Source of the DNA: an uncultured bacterium
GTDB lineage: Bacteria; Verrucomicrobiota; Lentisphaeria; Victivallales; UBA1829
Direction: 5' to 3'
Length of the DNA: 64,000 nucleotides
Assembly: GCA_902774245.1 (NCBI GenBank)
Contig: CACYHQ010000009.1
Span: 1-64,000 of the forward strand
Part shown: in pieces, positions 25,459 to 34,510 of the stretch
Layout of the letters: every line of letters begins with the position of its first letter
Numbering within the stretch: the stretch's first letter is position 1
Notes under the pieces: model-generated
Told to the model about the DNA's origin: nothing
Seen by the model: the letters and a program-made list of their open reading frames with translations, nothing else
The model's database searches: none
Position numbers and translations under genes: made by a program

Positions 25459-25938
25459 ATGAGCAGCCAACAGGACAGACCCGACTGGGACGAGTATTTC
25501 ATGGAAATCGCTAAGGTCGTCGCGGCCCGCAGCAACTGCAGCCGCAGGCACGTCGCAGCCGTCATCGTGAAGGACAAACGCATCATCTCCACCGGCTACA
25601 ACGGCACGCCGCGCGGCATTAAAAACTGCAACGAAGGCGGCTGCCCGCGCTGCAATTCCAACGCCCCGTCCGGGACCGCGCTGGAGGAATGCCTCTGCTC
25701 CCACGGCGAGGAGAACGCCATCGTGCAGGCCGCCTACCACGGCATCTCCATCAAGGGCGCCACGCTCTACACCACGTTCAGCCCCTGTCTCCTCTGCGCA
25801 AAAATGATCATCAACGGCGGCATCGCCGAAGTCGTCTTCAACGAGCATTATTCCATCGACGGCACCGCCCGCAGGATCCTGCAGGAGGCAGGAGTCATCC
25901 TCCGCGCCCTCCCCGGCAAGGAGGACAAGCCGCAGTAA
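25459..25938 (+). CDS. Deoxycytidylate (dCMP) deaminase family protein
   Basis: A 159-residue zinc deaminase that converts dCMP to dUMP, feeding dTTP synthesis. The zinc and catalytic motif is SHGEENAIV (HGE in place of the common HAE), with PCLLCAKMI providing the two zinc cysteines. The extra region CNEGGCPRCN and CLC before the motif is typical of ComEB-like dCMP deaminases. AGGAGGCCCC precedes the start. It follows the aspartate kinase by 33 bp and may be co-transcribed, though no pathway link is obvious. Confidence 0.9.
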   Translation: MSSQQDRPDWDEYFMEIAKVVAARSNCSRRHVAAVIVKDKRIISTGYNGTPRGIKNCNEGGCPRCNSNAPSGTALEECLCSHGEENAIVQAAYHGISIKGATLYTTFSPCLLCAKMIINGGIAEVVFNEHYSIDGTARRILQEAGVILRALPGKEDKPQ

Positions 25939-25991
25939 ATCCGCACCCGCCCGATTCCGTTTTGAACTTGTCAATCAGGAGGAGATTTGAT

Positions 25992-27077
25992 ATGAAGCGT
26001 CTGAATTTGTTCGTTCCGGTTCTGACCGCCGCGACCACGCTGTTCGCAGGCATGGCGTCCGCCGCCGATGAGAAAGAAGACATCCTGGCCCGTTTCGACC
26101 GTGAACTCCTGATCGTCATGAGCGGATTCGCCGAGGCGCGCGAATCCGCCGTGTCCTCCTCGTTCCGGCAGAGTTATATTTCATCGCTTGACCGATTCGT
26201 CAGCGACGCGAACACGCTGCAGAAGACCATTCAGGACCTCGGCATCGGGGAAGACCTCGCTCCGGCCACGCATGCCCGCAACATCCACACGGCATTCCAG
26301 CAGACGCCTGTTCAGAATACCACAGAGACAAACACGAATCAGAAGAACGGCATCAGGAACAACAGCAAGTCCAACGTGGCAAAAGCGAACGATCCGCTGT
26401 CCCGTATGACGGGAAAATCGCTCAGCGATTACACCGGACTCGGAACATCGTCGGGCGGGACAGGCGCGAATCAGTCATCGCCTGCCGGGTTCTCCTTCCA
26501 CATGGCGGGAAACACCGTCCAGACGCTTTCCTCGCTCGGGTTTGGGGTCCGCAACGGCAAGTACTCGGTCTCCCCGCGATACCGCAACATCCTGCCGTAT
26601 CTGGAGTTCAAGCGCAACGTGGAGTATTTCAACGCGTCCTATGAGTATTTCGATACGCTCATCGAAAACACGGTCTGGCGCACCGACTTCGAAAAACGCC
26701 TCAAACGCATGACGAATCTCGCGATCAAGATCCAGCCCGTCTATCGTGCGTATTTCCCGAACAAGACCATCTCCGCCACAACAGAAGCAGAACGTCTTTC
26801 CCGCGTTTATTCCAAGTTCATCGAATATGTCAAAGCCATGGAGAATGCCCAGAAAGGCAGCGAACGCATGAACGAAAACCACAAGGCATTCGATCTGGTC
26901 CGCCAGTCCAACATCCCGGACAAGGGACTGATCCTGAAGGATTACGACACCGCCGCATCGAAACTCGCCGAATTCTTCGCAGACATGGATTCCATCGACT
27001 GGACTGCCAAGCCCTTCTCCGCGGATACCGCCGCTTCGGACGGCACGGTCAAGGTTCCGTCGAAGTCTTCAAACTGA
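25992..27077 (+). CDS. Secreted protein of unknown function
   Basis: A 361-residue protein that I do not recognise. The signal peptide is clear (MKRLNLFVPVLTAATTLFAGMASA, cleaved after ASA). Mature residues 1-90 or so are helical; the middle is a low-complexity Asn/Ser/Gly linker (NNSKSNVAKAND, GTSSGGTGANQSS). The C-terminal 190 residues form a predicted helical domain (YLEFKRNVEYFNASYEYFDTL, FEKRLKRMTNLAIKIQPVYRAYF). AGGAGGAG lies 8 nt before the ATG. A thioesterase gene follows after 16 bp, so they may share a transcript. It probably acts in the periplasm. Confidence 0.75.
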   Translation: MKRLNLFVPVLTAATTLFAGMASAADEKEDILARFDRELLIVMSGFAEARESAVSSSFRQSYISSLDRFVSDANTLQKTIQDLGIGEDLAPATHARNIHTAFQQTPVQNTTETNTNQKNGIRNNSKSNVAKANDPLSRMTGKSLSDYTGLGTSSGGTGANQSSPAGFSFHMAGNTVQTLSSLGFGVRNGKYSVSPRYRNILPYLEFKRNVEYFNASYEYFDTLIENTVWRTDFEKRLKRMTNLAIKIQPVYRAYFPNKTISATTEAERLSRVYSKFIEYVKAMENAQKGSERMNENHKAFDLVRQSNIPDKGLILKDYDTAASKLAEFFADMDSIDWTAKPFSADTAASDGTVKVPSKSSN

Positions 27078-27093
27078 ATGAGCGGACAGTCAA

Positions 27094-27819
27094 ATGTTTC
27101 AGATTGAACGGACCGTAGCGATCAGCGACACCGCGCCCGGCGGATGTCTCCGCCTCAGCCATGCACTTGATTATCTTCTGGAATGCGAATGCTTCCAAAT
27201 GGATTCCGAGGACGATTTCTCCGTCTATCTGCGCAACAACGGCATCGCGGTTTTCCTGGCGTTCCGGCAGGTGGAGATCATCCGGCTGCCTGCCTACGGC
27301 GAACACCTGACGATCCGCACAAACGTCTACGACTGCAAGAATTTCTTCGGGTTCCGCAACACCACGATCTACGATAAGGAGGGACAGATCTGCATCCTCT
27401 GCGCCGCCATCGGCGCATTCGTCGACCGCGCGTCCGGACGCCCAGGAAAAGTCCCCGCGCAGATCGTCCGCGACCTCAACTTCGATCCCCCGCTCCCAAT
27501 GGAATATCTCTCCCGCAAGATCACGCTCCCCGCGCAGGAACCGGAACGCCTCGCGCCGTTCCGCGTCAAGGAGCACGAAGCCGACATGTACGGCCACTTC
27601 AACAGCAACCGTTCCCTCGACGAGACCATGGAATATCTCCCGGCGGATTTCAAGTTCAACCGGCTCCGCCTCGAATACAAGGCGCAGGCACGCCCGGGCG
27701 AATTGATCACCCCCGCCCTGTACCGCAACACGCCCGCGCCCGGCGGGCTCACGTTCACGCTCTCGAACGAATCCGCTCTCTGCACGGTCTTCGAGTTCTC
27801 CACTGCCCCGGCGAAATAA
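27094..27819 (+). CDS. Acyl-ACP thioesterase (FatA/FatB-like, double hotdog)
   Basis: A 241-residue protein with two hotdog halves as in plant and bacterial acyl-ACP thioesterases, which release fatty acids from acyl carrier protein. The first half carries GIAVFLAFRQVEIIRLPAYGEHLTIRT; the second starts HEADMYGHFNSNRSLDETMEYLP, corresponding to the D..GHVNNVRYLDW catalytic segment with one N changed to S. RLEYKAQARPGELI is the typical second-half strand. It lies close to a MarR regulator and an acyl ligase/acyltransferase fusion, suggesting a role in fatty acid export, recycling or chain-length control. Chain specificity is not readable. Confidence 0.85.
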   Translation: MFQIERTVAISDTAPGGCLRLSHALDYLLECECFQMDSEDDFSVYLRNNGIAVFLAFRQVEIIRLPAYGEHLTIRTNVYDCKNFFGFRNTTIYDKEGQICILCAAIGAFVDRASGRPGKVPAQIVRDLNFDPPLPMEYLSRKITLPAQEPERLAPFRVKEHEADMYGHFNSNRSLDETMEYLPADFKFNRLRLEYKAQARPGELITPALYRNTPAPGGLTFTLSNESALCTVFEFSTAPAK

Positions 27820-27842
27820 TCTCCCCCCTGCCCTGAAAAGAC

Positions 27843-27877
27843 AAAAACGGCTCTTCCGCACGGAGGAGCCGTTTTTA
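27843..27877. terminator. Bidirectional rho-independent terminator
   Basis: A long hairpin with five A residues before and five T residues after (stem AAAACGGCTC / GAGCCGTTTT extended by TCCG/CGGA). It ends the thioesterase transcript on the plus strand and the marR transcript on the minus strand. Confidence 0.85.
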
Positions 27878-27912
27878 TTTCCAGACAAAAAACGAGGGCA
27901 AAAACGCCGCTG

Positions 27913-28389
27913 TCAGCGCTTGATGGATTCGCGGGCGATGCGCTGGGTCTCAGTGAACGTCTCGGACATATCCTGAAGGACTTCCAGGAACGCTTCCTGC
28001 TTGTCCTCGGAGATCTCGTCCAGAATTCCGGTCATCACGTCGTTCAGGTACGCTTCCAGTTGTTTGCGGATGCTCTTGCCGAAAGGCGTCAGCGACACAT
28101 GCACGGACCGGCGGTCGATCGAAGACGGGATGCGCTCCACGACGCCGTCGGCGGCCAGCGCGTCGACCGTCTGGGAGACGGCGCCGGAGGTCAGACCGAA
28201 CATTTCGGCGATCTCCTTGACCATCGGCGGTTCTCCTTCGCGGACAAAGAGATAATTGATGATGCGCATTTTGCCGAGCGTGATCTTCATGTTCGGGATC
28301 GCGACGTTGCGGGCGCTTTTCGCGCGCAGACGGTCGACGACACGGAAGAGCATGGTCCACGCGGTTTTCGGTCTGTTTGTGATAGACAT
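27913..28389 (-). CDS. MarR-family transcriptional regulator
   Basis: A 158-residue winged-helix regulator. The recognition region is EIAEMFGLTSGAVSQTVDALAADGVVERI, followed by the wing PSSIDRRSVHVSLTPFGKSIRKQLE, both typical of MarR. C-terminal helices would dimerise. It is divergent from the large MFS/acyltransferase/ligase fusion with a 428 bp gap, and next to an acyl-ACP thioesterase, so it may sense a fatty acyl ligand like FabT; this is inference from position. Confidence 0.88.
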   Translation of the reverse strand: MSITNRPKTAWTMLFRVVDRLRAKSARNVAIPNMKITLGKMRIINYLFVREGEPPMVKEIAEMFGLTSGAVSQTVDALAADGVVERIPSSIDRRSVHVSLTPFGKSIRKQLEAYLNDVMTGILDEISEDKQEAFLEVLQDMSETFTETQRIARESIKR

Positions 28390-28603
28390 GATGTTGTTTC
28401 CTGCTTATGATGAGGGGTTGGGGCGTGTTGTATCAGACTTCTAACGTTTTTCCGTGATGATTTATTGTGTAAAGTTTTTCTTTTTTCGGATATTTTCCGG
28501 TTTTCAGTACATTTTTAGTCTTCATCAGATTGAATTATATGTATTCCCGAATTTATTTCCAGAATAGTTGTTACTTTTCTCAAATGTTTTTAGGGAAAGA
28601 CGA

Positions 28604-28632
28604 TTGAAAAAAATCCTCGCGCATGATATATT
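28604..28632 (+). promoter_or_regulatory. Promoter of the Aas-like fusion gene
   Basis: TTGAAA (28604-28609), 17 nt, TATATT (28627-28632). Transcription from about 28639 leaves a 180 nt leader if translation starts at 28818. The rest of the 428 bp divergent region (28390-28817) is AT-rich around 28440-28600 and shows no other gene; I saw no clear palindromic MarR site. Confidence 0.65.
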
Positions 28633-28817
28633 ATTTAAATGGTTTGAATCAACGGAAACACCGTTCGTCTTCAAGCCGTTCCCCTGCACCCGATCAGACA
28701 CACCCTAAACGATATGGATACGATCATGCACCTCAGGCTCTTTTTTACGCCCGAATCCGCAGTATGCCGGATGAAAACCGCAACCCCCAAAGCACGTCCG
28801 GATCGGAGCGCCGAAGC

Positions 28818-31800
28818 ATGAACGATTCCTTCCCCAGACAGCCCGTCCACAAAGGCATCCTCGGCGGCGTGGCGCTGCTGAGCGCACTGATCCCCGTCTA
28901 CGTCTGCGCGTACTCTGCGCTCCTCATCAACCGCGAGGTCCCCGTCTTCAACCGTCAGGCTCTGAACGTGCTGCTTGTGGCCGCGATCTACACGGTCCCG
29001 TTCCTGTTCACCAGCGTCTTCTGCCAGTTCCTCTGCACGCGCTTCTCTGCCCGAAATGTCGTGGTGTTCAGCCGTGCCGTCGAGATCTTCCTGATCCTCG
29101 CCGGAAGCTTCTTCCTTGCTCCTGTGAAAAAATTCGGTCCCGCGCCGCTGCTGGTCTTCGCGGCATGCATGGGCGTGGTCTTCTCGTTCTACCGCCCCGC
29201 CCTGAAGATCTACCTGTCTGACGCCGCTGAAAAGAAGGAACTTTCGCGCAACGCGGGCATCGTGGAGTCCATGACGTTCCTCGGGATCATCATCGGCACG
29301 GTCTCGGCGGTCTTCTGCATCCACTTCATCTCCAGCACGGCGGCGATCGGCGCGGCAGGCGTCATGCTCGCCACGCTGAACCTGCTTCTGGCGTCGCACC
29401 TGAACCCGAACCAGTCGTTCTGCCGGAAACTGCGTTTCCGCGACCTGAAACAGCAGTGGGTGACGGCGTTCAGGCTCCAGCAGCGCTACCGCGAACTCGC
29501 GCTGACCGGACTCGGCGAGGGCTACATCTTCGCGTCGATCATCCTGATCTCGTCGATGGCGATGCAGTACATCTCGGTGCAGTTCGCGGGGACCGGCGTG
29601 TCCGGCAGCGACATCTTCCTGTATTCGATCATCGCCGCGCCCGTGGTTGGCGCCGTGCTCGGCTGCCTCGCGGCTGGCAGGCTTTCCGGCGACATGATCG
29701 AGATCGGCCTCGTGCCGTCGTCGACCGCGGTGATGACGCTCGCCGCGCTGCTGATCGGCCTGCTTCCGCTGTTCCCGGACCAGTACACGGGCGGCGGACT
29801 GCTGATGCTTCTGCTGTTCGTGTTCGGATTCTTCGCCGGCATCATGCTGGTCCCGCTCGAAGCGTACCAGAAATACTTCATCCGGCACGAACTGATCCCG
29901 CCGTTCTTCAGCTGGTTCTATCTCCCGTTCGCCGTCGGGATCCTGCTCACGATCCTCATGTCGTTCCTGATGTACTACTATGACCTGTCGATCTACTCGA
30001 TCACGCTGATCCTGGCATGCCTCACGATCATCCTCGGCGCGACGTCGTTCTACATCATGCCGCAGTTCCTGCTCCGGTTCCTGATGCGCTCGCTGCTCTG
30101 CACGCTGTACCGACTCCGCAAGTTCGGCGTGGAGAACCTGCCGGAAGACGGTCCGGCGCTGCTGATCGCGAACCGCGCGAGCTTCGTCGACATTCTCTTC
30201 ATTCAGGCGTGCACGTCGCGTCCCATCCGCTTCATGATGCACGAGAGCTACTTCAACGCGCCGTTCTGGCGTCCGCTCTTCCGGTCCGCCGGATTCATCT
30301 CGGTGCCCTCGAACAAGCCCAAACAGCTGAAAGCGCAACTGGAGTATACGCGCGACCTGCTACGCCAGGGCGAAATCGTCTGCGTCTTCCCCGAGGGCGA
30401 CATCACGAAGAACGGCACGATGTCCAGTTTCAAGGACGGCGTCGCCGAGCTGCTGCCGGACGACATGCCGGAGATCCCGGTGATCCCGGTCCGCATCGGT
30501 ATGACCTGGGGCAGCATCTTCTCCTGCTACTACGGCAAGTTCAAGCTCACCTGGCCGGACGAACTCCCGCACAAGGCGAGCGTGACGGTCGGCAAGCCGA
30601 TTCCGCGCGACACCTCCGCGTACGAGATCCGCATCATCCTCTCCGAGCTCGCAGCCGACACCGAGCTGATTCCCGAACGCGGCGAACGCCCTTTCCACAG
30701 CCAGTTCGCGTGGATGGCGAAGCATTATCCGTTCCGCCGCAACATCCAGCAGTTCGACGATTCGAAAGGGCTCCAGAATCCGCCGCTCTTCATGCTGATG
30801 CTGAAATCCATCCTCATCAGCCGCTGGATCCGCCGCATCTGCGACGAATCCGAGGAGTACGTCGGCGTGATGCTGCCGAACAGCCTCGCAGCCGTCTGCA
30901 CGATCACAGGCGTCCTGATGGCCGACCGCAAGCCCGCCGTCATGAACTTCACCGCCGGCGTCCCGGCCAACCGCCACGCCGTGCAGATCGCGAACATCAG
31001 GCACATCCTGACCAGCCGCATCTTCATCCAGAAGATTCGCATGCAGCCCACGCCGGAAATGGTGTTCCTGGAGGACGCCGCCAAGGACATCGGACGCCCG
31101 AGCTCGAAATACATCTGGCTGCTCGCCTGCATCTTCCTCACGCACGAGGAGCTCATCAAGCTCGTCTCGCCGAAGAGCTGGCAGGACGTCAACCGCATCG
31201 CCGTGCTCATCTTCTCCAGCGGCTCCACCGGCATCCCGAAGGGCATCATGCTGACCCACCACAACATCAACGCCGACGTCACCGCCATGACCGCCATGAT
31301 CGGCTGGCGCAAGACCGACAGCGTGCTAAGCAATCTCCCGATCTTCCACTCGTTCGGCCTCACCGTCTGCATGTGGCTCCCCGTCGTCACCGGCACACGC
31401 GCAGTCTTCATCGCGAACGCCCTCGACGCCGCCTTGTCGCTGAAGGTCATCCGCGAACAGAAGATCTCCATCCTGGTCGCCACCCCCAGCTTCCTCATGC
31501 TCTACATGCGCAAGGGCACTGCCGAGGACTTCAAGTCGCTCCGCCTCACCATCACCGGCGCGGAACGCCTCCGCGAGGACATCGCCGCGAAATTCCGCAC
31601 GCTCACCGGACTCGAGATCACCGAGGGCTACGGCTGCACAGAACTCTCGCCCGTCGTCTCCATCAACGTCGCGAACTCCCGTATGGAGCTCGGCGTGGAA
31701 GTCGCCAAGCCCGGCAGCATCGGCGCACCGCTCCCCGGCATCTGCGCCAAGATCGTCGACCCGTCCACCTTCGAGCTCATGCCCGAGGACTCCGACGGAC

Positions 31801-32279
31801 TCATGATCGTGAAGGGCGCGATCGTGATGAAGGGTTATCTCGGCGAACCCGTCAAGACCGCCGAAGTCATCCGCGACGGCTGGTACGTGACCGGCGACAT
31901 CGCGCACATGAACCGAAACGGATTCATCACCATCACGGGCCGGCTCTCGCGCTTCTCCAAGATCGCAGGCGAAATGGTCCCGCACGAGCTCGTCGAACGC
32001 GAGATCAACAACATCCTCCAGCCGGAGGAACGTCTCGTCGCCGTCTGCGGAGCCGCCGACGCCAAGCACGGCGAAAAGCTCATCGTGTTCTACACCGACG
32101 CGCGCCGTCTGGCCCCCGACGAACTGATCCGCCAGCTGAAGGACCGCCAGATCCCGAACCTCTGGATTCCGAAGGCCGAAAACTTCATCCTCGTGGATTC
32201 GCTCCCCATGCTCGGAAACGGCAAGCTCGACCTCGCCGCCCTCGTGGAACTCGCCAAACAATACGGCGATGAGGCATAG
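28818..32279 (+). CDS. LplT-PlsC-acyl-ACP ligase fusion (Aas-like)
   Basis: A 1153-residue protein with three parts. Residues about 10-410 are a 12-helix MFS transporter like the lysophospholipid flippase LplT. Residues about 430-620 are a PlsC-type acyltransferase with VCVFPEGDITKNG, but the HX4D catalytic motif reads NRASFVD, so the catalytic His is Arg453. Residues about 650-1150 are an AMP-forming acyl ligase with IFSSGSTGIPKGIMLTHHN, EGYGCTELSPVV, YVTGDIAHMNRNGFITITGR and a final GNGKLDL. Related fusions re-acylate lysophospholipids. Start 28818 has GGAG 9 nt upstream; in-frame ATGs at 28623 and 28764 give less typical N termini. The histidine change may abolish acyl transfer. Confidence 0.85.
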   Translation: MNDSFPRQPVHKGILGGVALLSALIPVYVCAYSALLINREVPVFNRQALNVLLVAAIYTVPFLFTSVFCQFLCTRFSARNVVVFSRAVEIFLILAGSFFLAPVKKFGPAPLLVFAACMGVVFSFYRPALKIYLSDAAEKKELSRNAGIVESMTFLGIIIGTVSAVFCIHFISSTAAIGAAGVMLATLNLLLASHLNPNQSFCRKLRFRDLKQQWVTAFRLQQRYRELALTGLGEGYIFASIILISSMAMQYISVQFAGTGVSGSDIFLYSIIAAPVVGAVLGCLAAGRLSGDMIEIGLVPSSTAVMTLAALLIGLLPLFPDQYTGGGLLMLLLFVFGFFAGIMLVPLEAYQKYFIRHELIPPFFSWFYLPFAVGILLTILMSFLMYYYDLSIYSITLILACLTIILGATSFYIMPQFLLRFLMRSLLCTLYRLRKFGVENLPEDGPALLIANRASFVDILFIQACTSRPIRFMMHESYFNAPFWRPLFRSAGFISVPSNKPKQLKAQLEYTRDLLRQGEIVCVFPEGDITKNGTMSSFKDGVAELLPDDMPEIPVIPVRIGMTWGSIFSCYYGKFKLTWPDELPHKASVTVGKPIPRDTSAYEIRIILSELAADTELIPERGERPFHSQFAWMAKHYPFRRNIQQFDDSKGLQNPPLFMLMLKSILISRWIRRICDESEEYVGVMLPNSLAAVCTITGVLMADRKPAVMNFTAGVPANRHAVQIANIRHILTSRIFIQKIRMQPTPEMVFLEDAAKDIGRPSSKYIWLLACIFLTHEELIKLVSPKSWQDVNRIAVLIFSSGSTGIPKGIMLTHHNINADVTAMTAMIGWRKTDSVLSNLPIFHSFGLTVCMWLPVVTGTRAVFIANALDAALSLKVIREQKISILVATPSFLMLYMRKGTAEDFKSLRLTITGAERLREDIAAKFRTLTGLEITEGYGCTELSPVVSINVANSRMELGVEVAKPGSIGAPLPGICAKIVDPSTFELMPEDSDGLMIVKGAIVMKGYLGEPVKTAEVIRDGWYVTGDIAHMNRNGFITITGRLSRFSKIAGEMVPHELVEREINNILQPEERLVAVCGAADAKHGEKLIVFYTDARRLAPDELIRQLKDRQIPNLWIPKAENFILVDSLPMLGNGKLDLAALVELAKQYGDEA

Positions 32280-32368
32280 CCTCAACTGGAGCAGTGCGCG
32301 GCTTCGCGCGCGCACACACAGAGTGTGCCGGGCAGTGCCTGGCTACGCTCAGGTACGATGAGGCATAG
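32267..32368. repeat. Thirteen-base direct repeat flanking a GC-rich hairpin segment
   Basis: CGATGAGGCATAG, the last bases of the fusion gene including its stop, is repeated exactly at 32356-32368. Both copies are followed by TCAACT (after an extra CC in the first). The 76 bp between contain two GC-rich hairpins (GTGCGCG/CGCGCAC and CCGGGCA/TGCCTGG). It looks like a small inserted element with target duplication, or a REP-like unit. Confidence 0.6.
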
Positions 32369-32417
32369 TCAACTCATAACAGACCAAACAAACCGATAAT
32401 ACCAAAGGAAATCTGTC

Positions 32418-32840
32418 ATGTCATACACGCATACCGTCCAGTACTACGAAACGGACAAAATGAGCATCACGCATCACTCCAACTACATCAGATGGATGGA
32501 GGAGGCGCGCGTGGCGTTCCTTTCGGAGATCGGCTGGGATTTCCCGAAACTGGAGGCAATGGGGATCGTCTCCCCTGTCCTGAACGTAACGTGCGACTAC
32601 AAAAAGTCCACGGTCTTTGCGGAAAAGATCACGATCCATGTTTCCGTCGAACGCTTCATGGGCGTGAAACTCCAGCTGGGCTATGTGATGAAAAACGAGG
32701 CGGGCGACGTCGTCTGCCGTGCATCCTCCGTTCACGCCTTCCTGGATGCGAAAGGCAAGCCGGTGAAGATGAAGCAGGATTACCCCGGTTTTTTCCAAAA
32801 GCTGACCGAACTGGCGAACGCCGCCGCGGAGAAACAGTAA
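32418..32840 (+). CDS. Acyl-CoA thioesterase, 4HBT/YbgC-FadM type
   Basis: A 140-residue single hotdog protein. YYETDKMSITHHSNYIRWMEEAR is the 4-hydroxybenzoyl-CoA thioesterase family signature with the catalytic Asp in ETD. Such enzymes hydrolyse acyl-CoA esters. AAAGGAAATCTGTC precedes the ATG. It follows the Aas-like fusion and a repeat element by 138 bp and adds to a cluster of fatty acyl genes. Substrate unknown. Confidence 0.9.
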   Translation: MSYTHTVQYYETDKMSITHHSNYIRWMEEARVAFLSEIGWDFPKLEAMGIVSPVLNVTCDYKKSTVFAEKITIHVSVERFMGVKLQLGYVMKNEAGDVVCRASSVHAFLDAKGKPVKMKQDYPGFFQKLTELANAAAEKQ

Positions 32841-32852
32841 CCCGCGTCCGGC

Positions 32853-34478
32853 TTATCCCTGCTGCCCGGCGCGCTTTTTGCCGCGGTGCAGGATGCGTCC
32901 CCACACCAGCATCACCTCTTCGATGCGGAACAGCCAGCAGAGCGCAAGCAGGCCGGCGCCATAAACGATCCCCGCCGCGACCAGCGGAACCGCCACGTTC
33001 AGCGTCGTGATCTCGACGTTCCAGTACGGCAGCGTGAATTCAAGATTGCGCGGGATCACGCGGGAGATCAGGACCGCCGGGATCAGCGGCAGTCCGCACG
33101 CCGGGATCAGCCGCAGCAGATACATCCCGAGCACGCGGAAGTCGATCTTATGGTCCGGCAGCTGCCGGTTGTAGATCGTGAGCAGCAGGGTGTTGTTCAG
33201 CAGGGACGACATGATCGTGGCGAGCGCGATCCCGCCCTGTTTCAGCGGCACCATCAGCGCGAAGTTCAGCACGATGTTCAGCGCGATGCAGACCAGCGAT
33301 ACCTTCAGCGGCGTCACCATGTCCCGACGGCTCGTGAACGCCACGGACGAGATCTTGAACACAGCGAACAGCGGGATCCCCGCCGAGTACATCAGGAACG
33401 CGTACGCCGTCTCGCGCACCGCCGTGTCGTCGAATCTGCCGTAATTGTAGAAGACGCGGATGATCTCCTCCGGAAAGCAGATCATGAACGCCGTGAACGG
33501 AACGGACACAAAGAGCAGGATGCGGATCGTCTTCATCAGCAGCGCCGTCAGGTCATCGTAATTCCCTGCGGCCGCGAACCGCGACAGCTCGGTATTCGCG
33601 ACCGTGGCGAACGACACCGCGAAGATGCCGACCGGCAGATACACCAGGCGTTCACTGAAGTACAGCGAGGCCGCGGCGAAATCGCCGATGAACCCGGCGA
33701 TCAGACGGTCGCATTGCAGACTCAGCTGAAGCGCGCTTGCGCCGAGCAGACCCGGCAGGATCAGTTTCCAGATGGAAAGCAGGGTCTCGCGGTCCCGCAT
33801 GATCGCCCGCGAAATCCGCACCATCATGCCGCGCCGCCACAGGATCAGGAAGATCAGGGTCATTTCCAGCACGCCCGCCACGAGCACGGCCAGGCCGAAC
33901 ATTTTCAGCTGGAACATCCCCCGGTAATGACGGCAGACCAGCACGAGCGCGAGGATCAGGACCACGTTCTGCAATATCGCGGTCAGCGACGGCAGGAAGA
34001 ATTCGCGGAGCACGTTCGCGCAGGCCGTCGCCGCCCCCACGACGCAGATGAACACCATGTACGGCGCGAGGATGGGGAACAGCTCGAACGCGGTCTTCCA
34101 GCGGCCCTCTTCCAGCGTGCGGGCGATCAGCCACGACGGCACACCGAGCACGACGGCCAGCGCGCACAGCAGCAGCGTCAGCCACAGCAGGATCGTCGAG
34201 AAACGTTCGCGGGCGCGTTCCTTCCCTTCGGTCTCCAGCGACAGCGACAGGATCGGCACGAGAGCCTTGCCGAGCTCGCCCTCGCCGAGGATGCGGCGGA
34301 ACGTGTTGGCCCAAGTCAGCGCGAGCGTCCATCCGGACATCAGCGCGCCGCCGCCGATTACCGCCGCGGTCAATGTCTCGCGGAAAAGGCCGAGGACGCG
34401 GCTGATCAGGGTGGACGCGGCGAGATTGCGCGAACTGCTGAAGAAACGGTTGACGGACGATGTCTGGTCTTCTGCCAT
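32853..34478 (-). CDS. murJ: Lipid II flippase MurJ
   Basis: A 541-residue polytopic membrane protein with about 14 helices of the MVF/MOP family, moving the peptidoglycan precursor lipid II across the inner membrane. The N terminus NLAASTLISRVLGLFRETLTAAVIGGG and ALTWANTFRRILGEGELGKALVPILS are the most conserved MurJ block, with the arginines of the central cavity. LVYLPVGIFAVSFATVANTELSRFAA is a second conserved block. It is 32 bp downstream of ychF on the same strand and is probably co-transcribed. It indicates a peptidoglycan-containing cell. Confidence 0.95.
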   Translation of the reverse strand: MAEDQTSSVNRFFSSSRNLAASTLISRVLGLFRETLTAAVIGGGALMSGWTLALTWANTFRRILGEGELGKALVPILSLSLETEGKERARERFSTILLWLTLLLCALAVVLGVPSWLIARTLEEGRWKTAFELFPILAPYMVFICVVGAATACANVLREFFLPSLTAILQNVVLILALVLVCRHYRGMFQLKMFGLAVLVAGVLEMTLIFLILWRRGMMVRISRAIMRDRETLLSIWKLILPGLLGASALQLSLQCDRLIAGFIGDFAAASLYFSERLVYLPVGIFAVSFATVANTELSRFAAAGNYDDLTALLMKTIRILLFVSVPFTAFMICFPEEIIRVFYNYGRFDDTAVRETAYAFLMYSAGIPLFAVFKISSVAFTSRRDMVTPLKVSLVCIALNIVLNFALMVPLKQGGIALATIMSSLLNNTLLLTIYNRQLPDHKIDFRVLGMYLLRLIPACGLPLIPAVLISRVIPRNLEFTLPYWNVEITTLNVAVPLVAAGIVYGAGLLALCWLFRIEEVMLVWGRILHRGKKRAGQQG

Positions 34479-34510
34479 GATGCGGCGCGGAAAGAAAAAA
34501 CGGCTGAACG

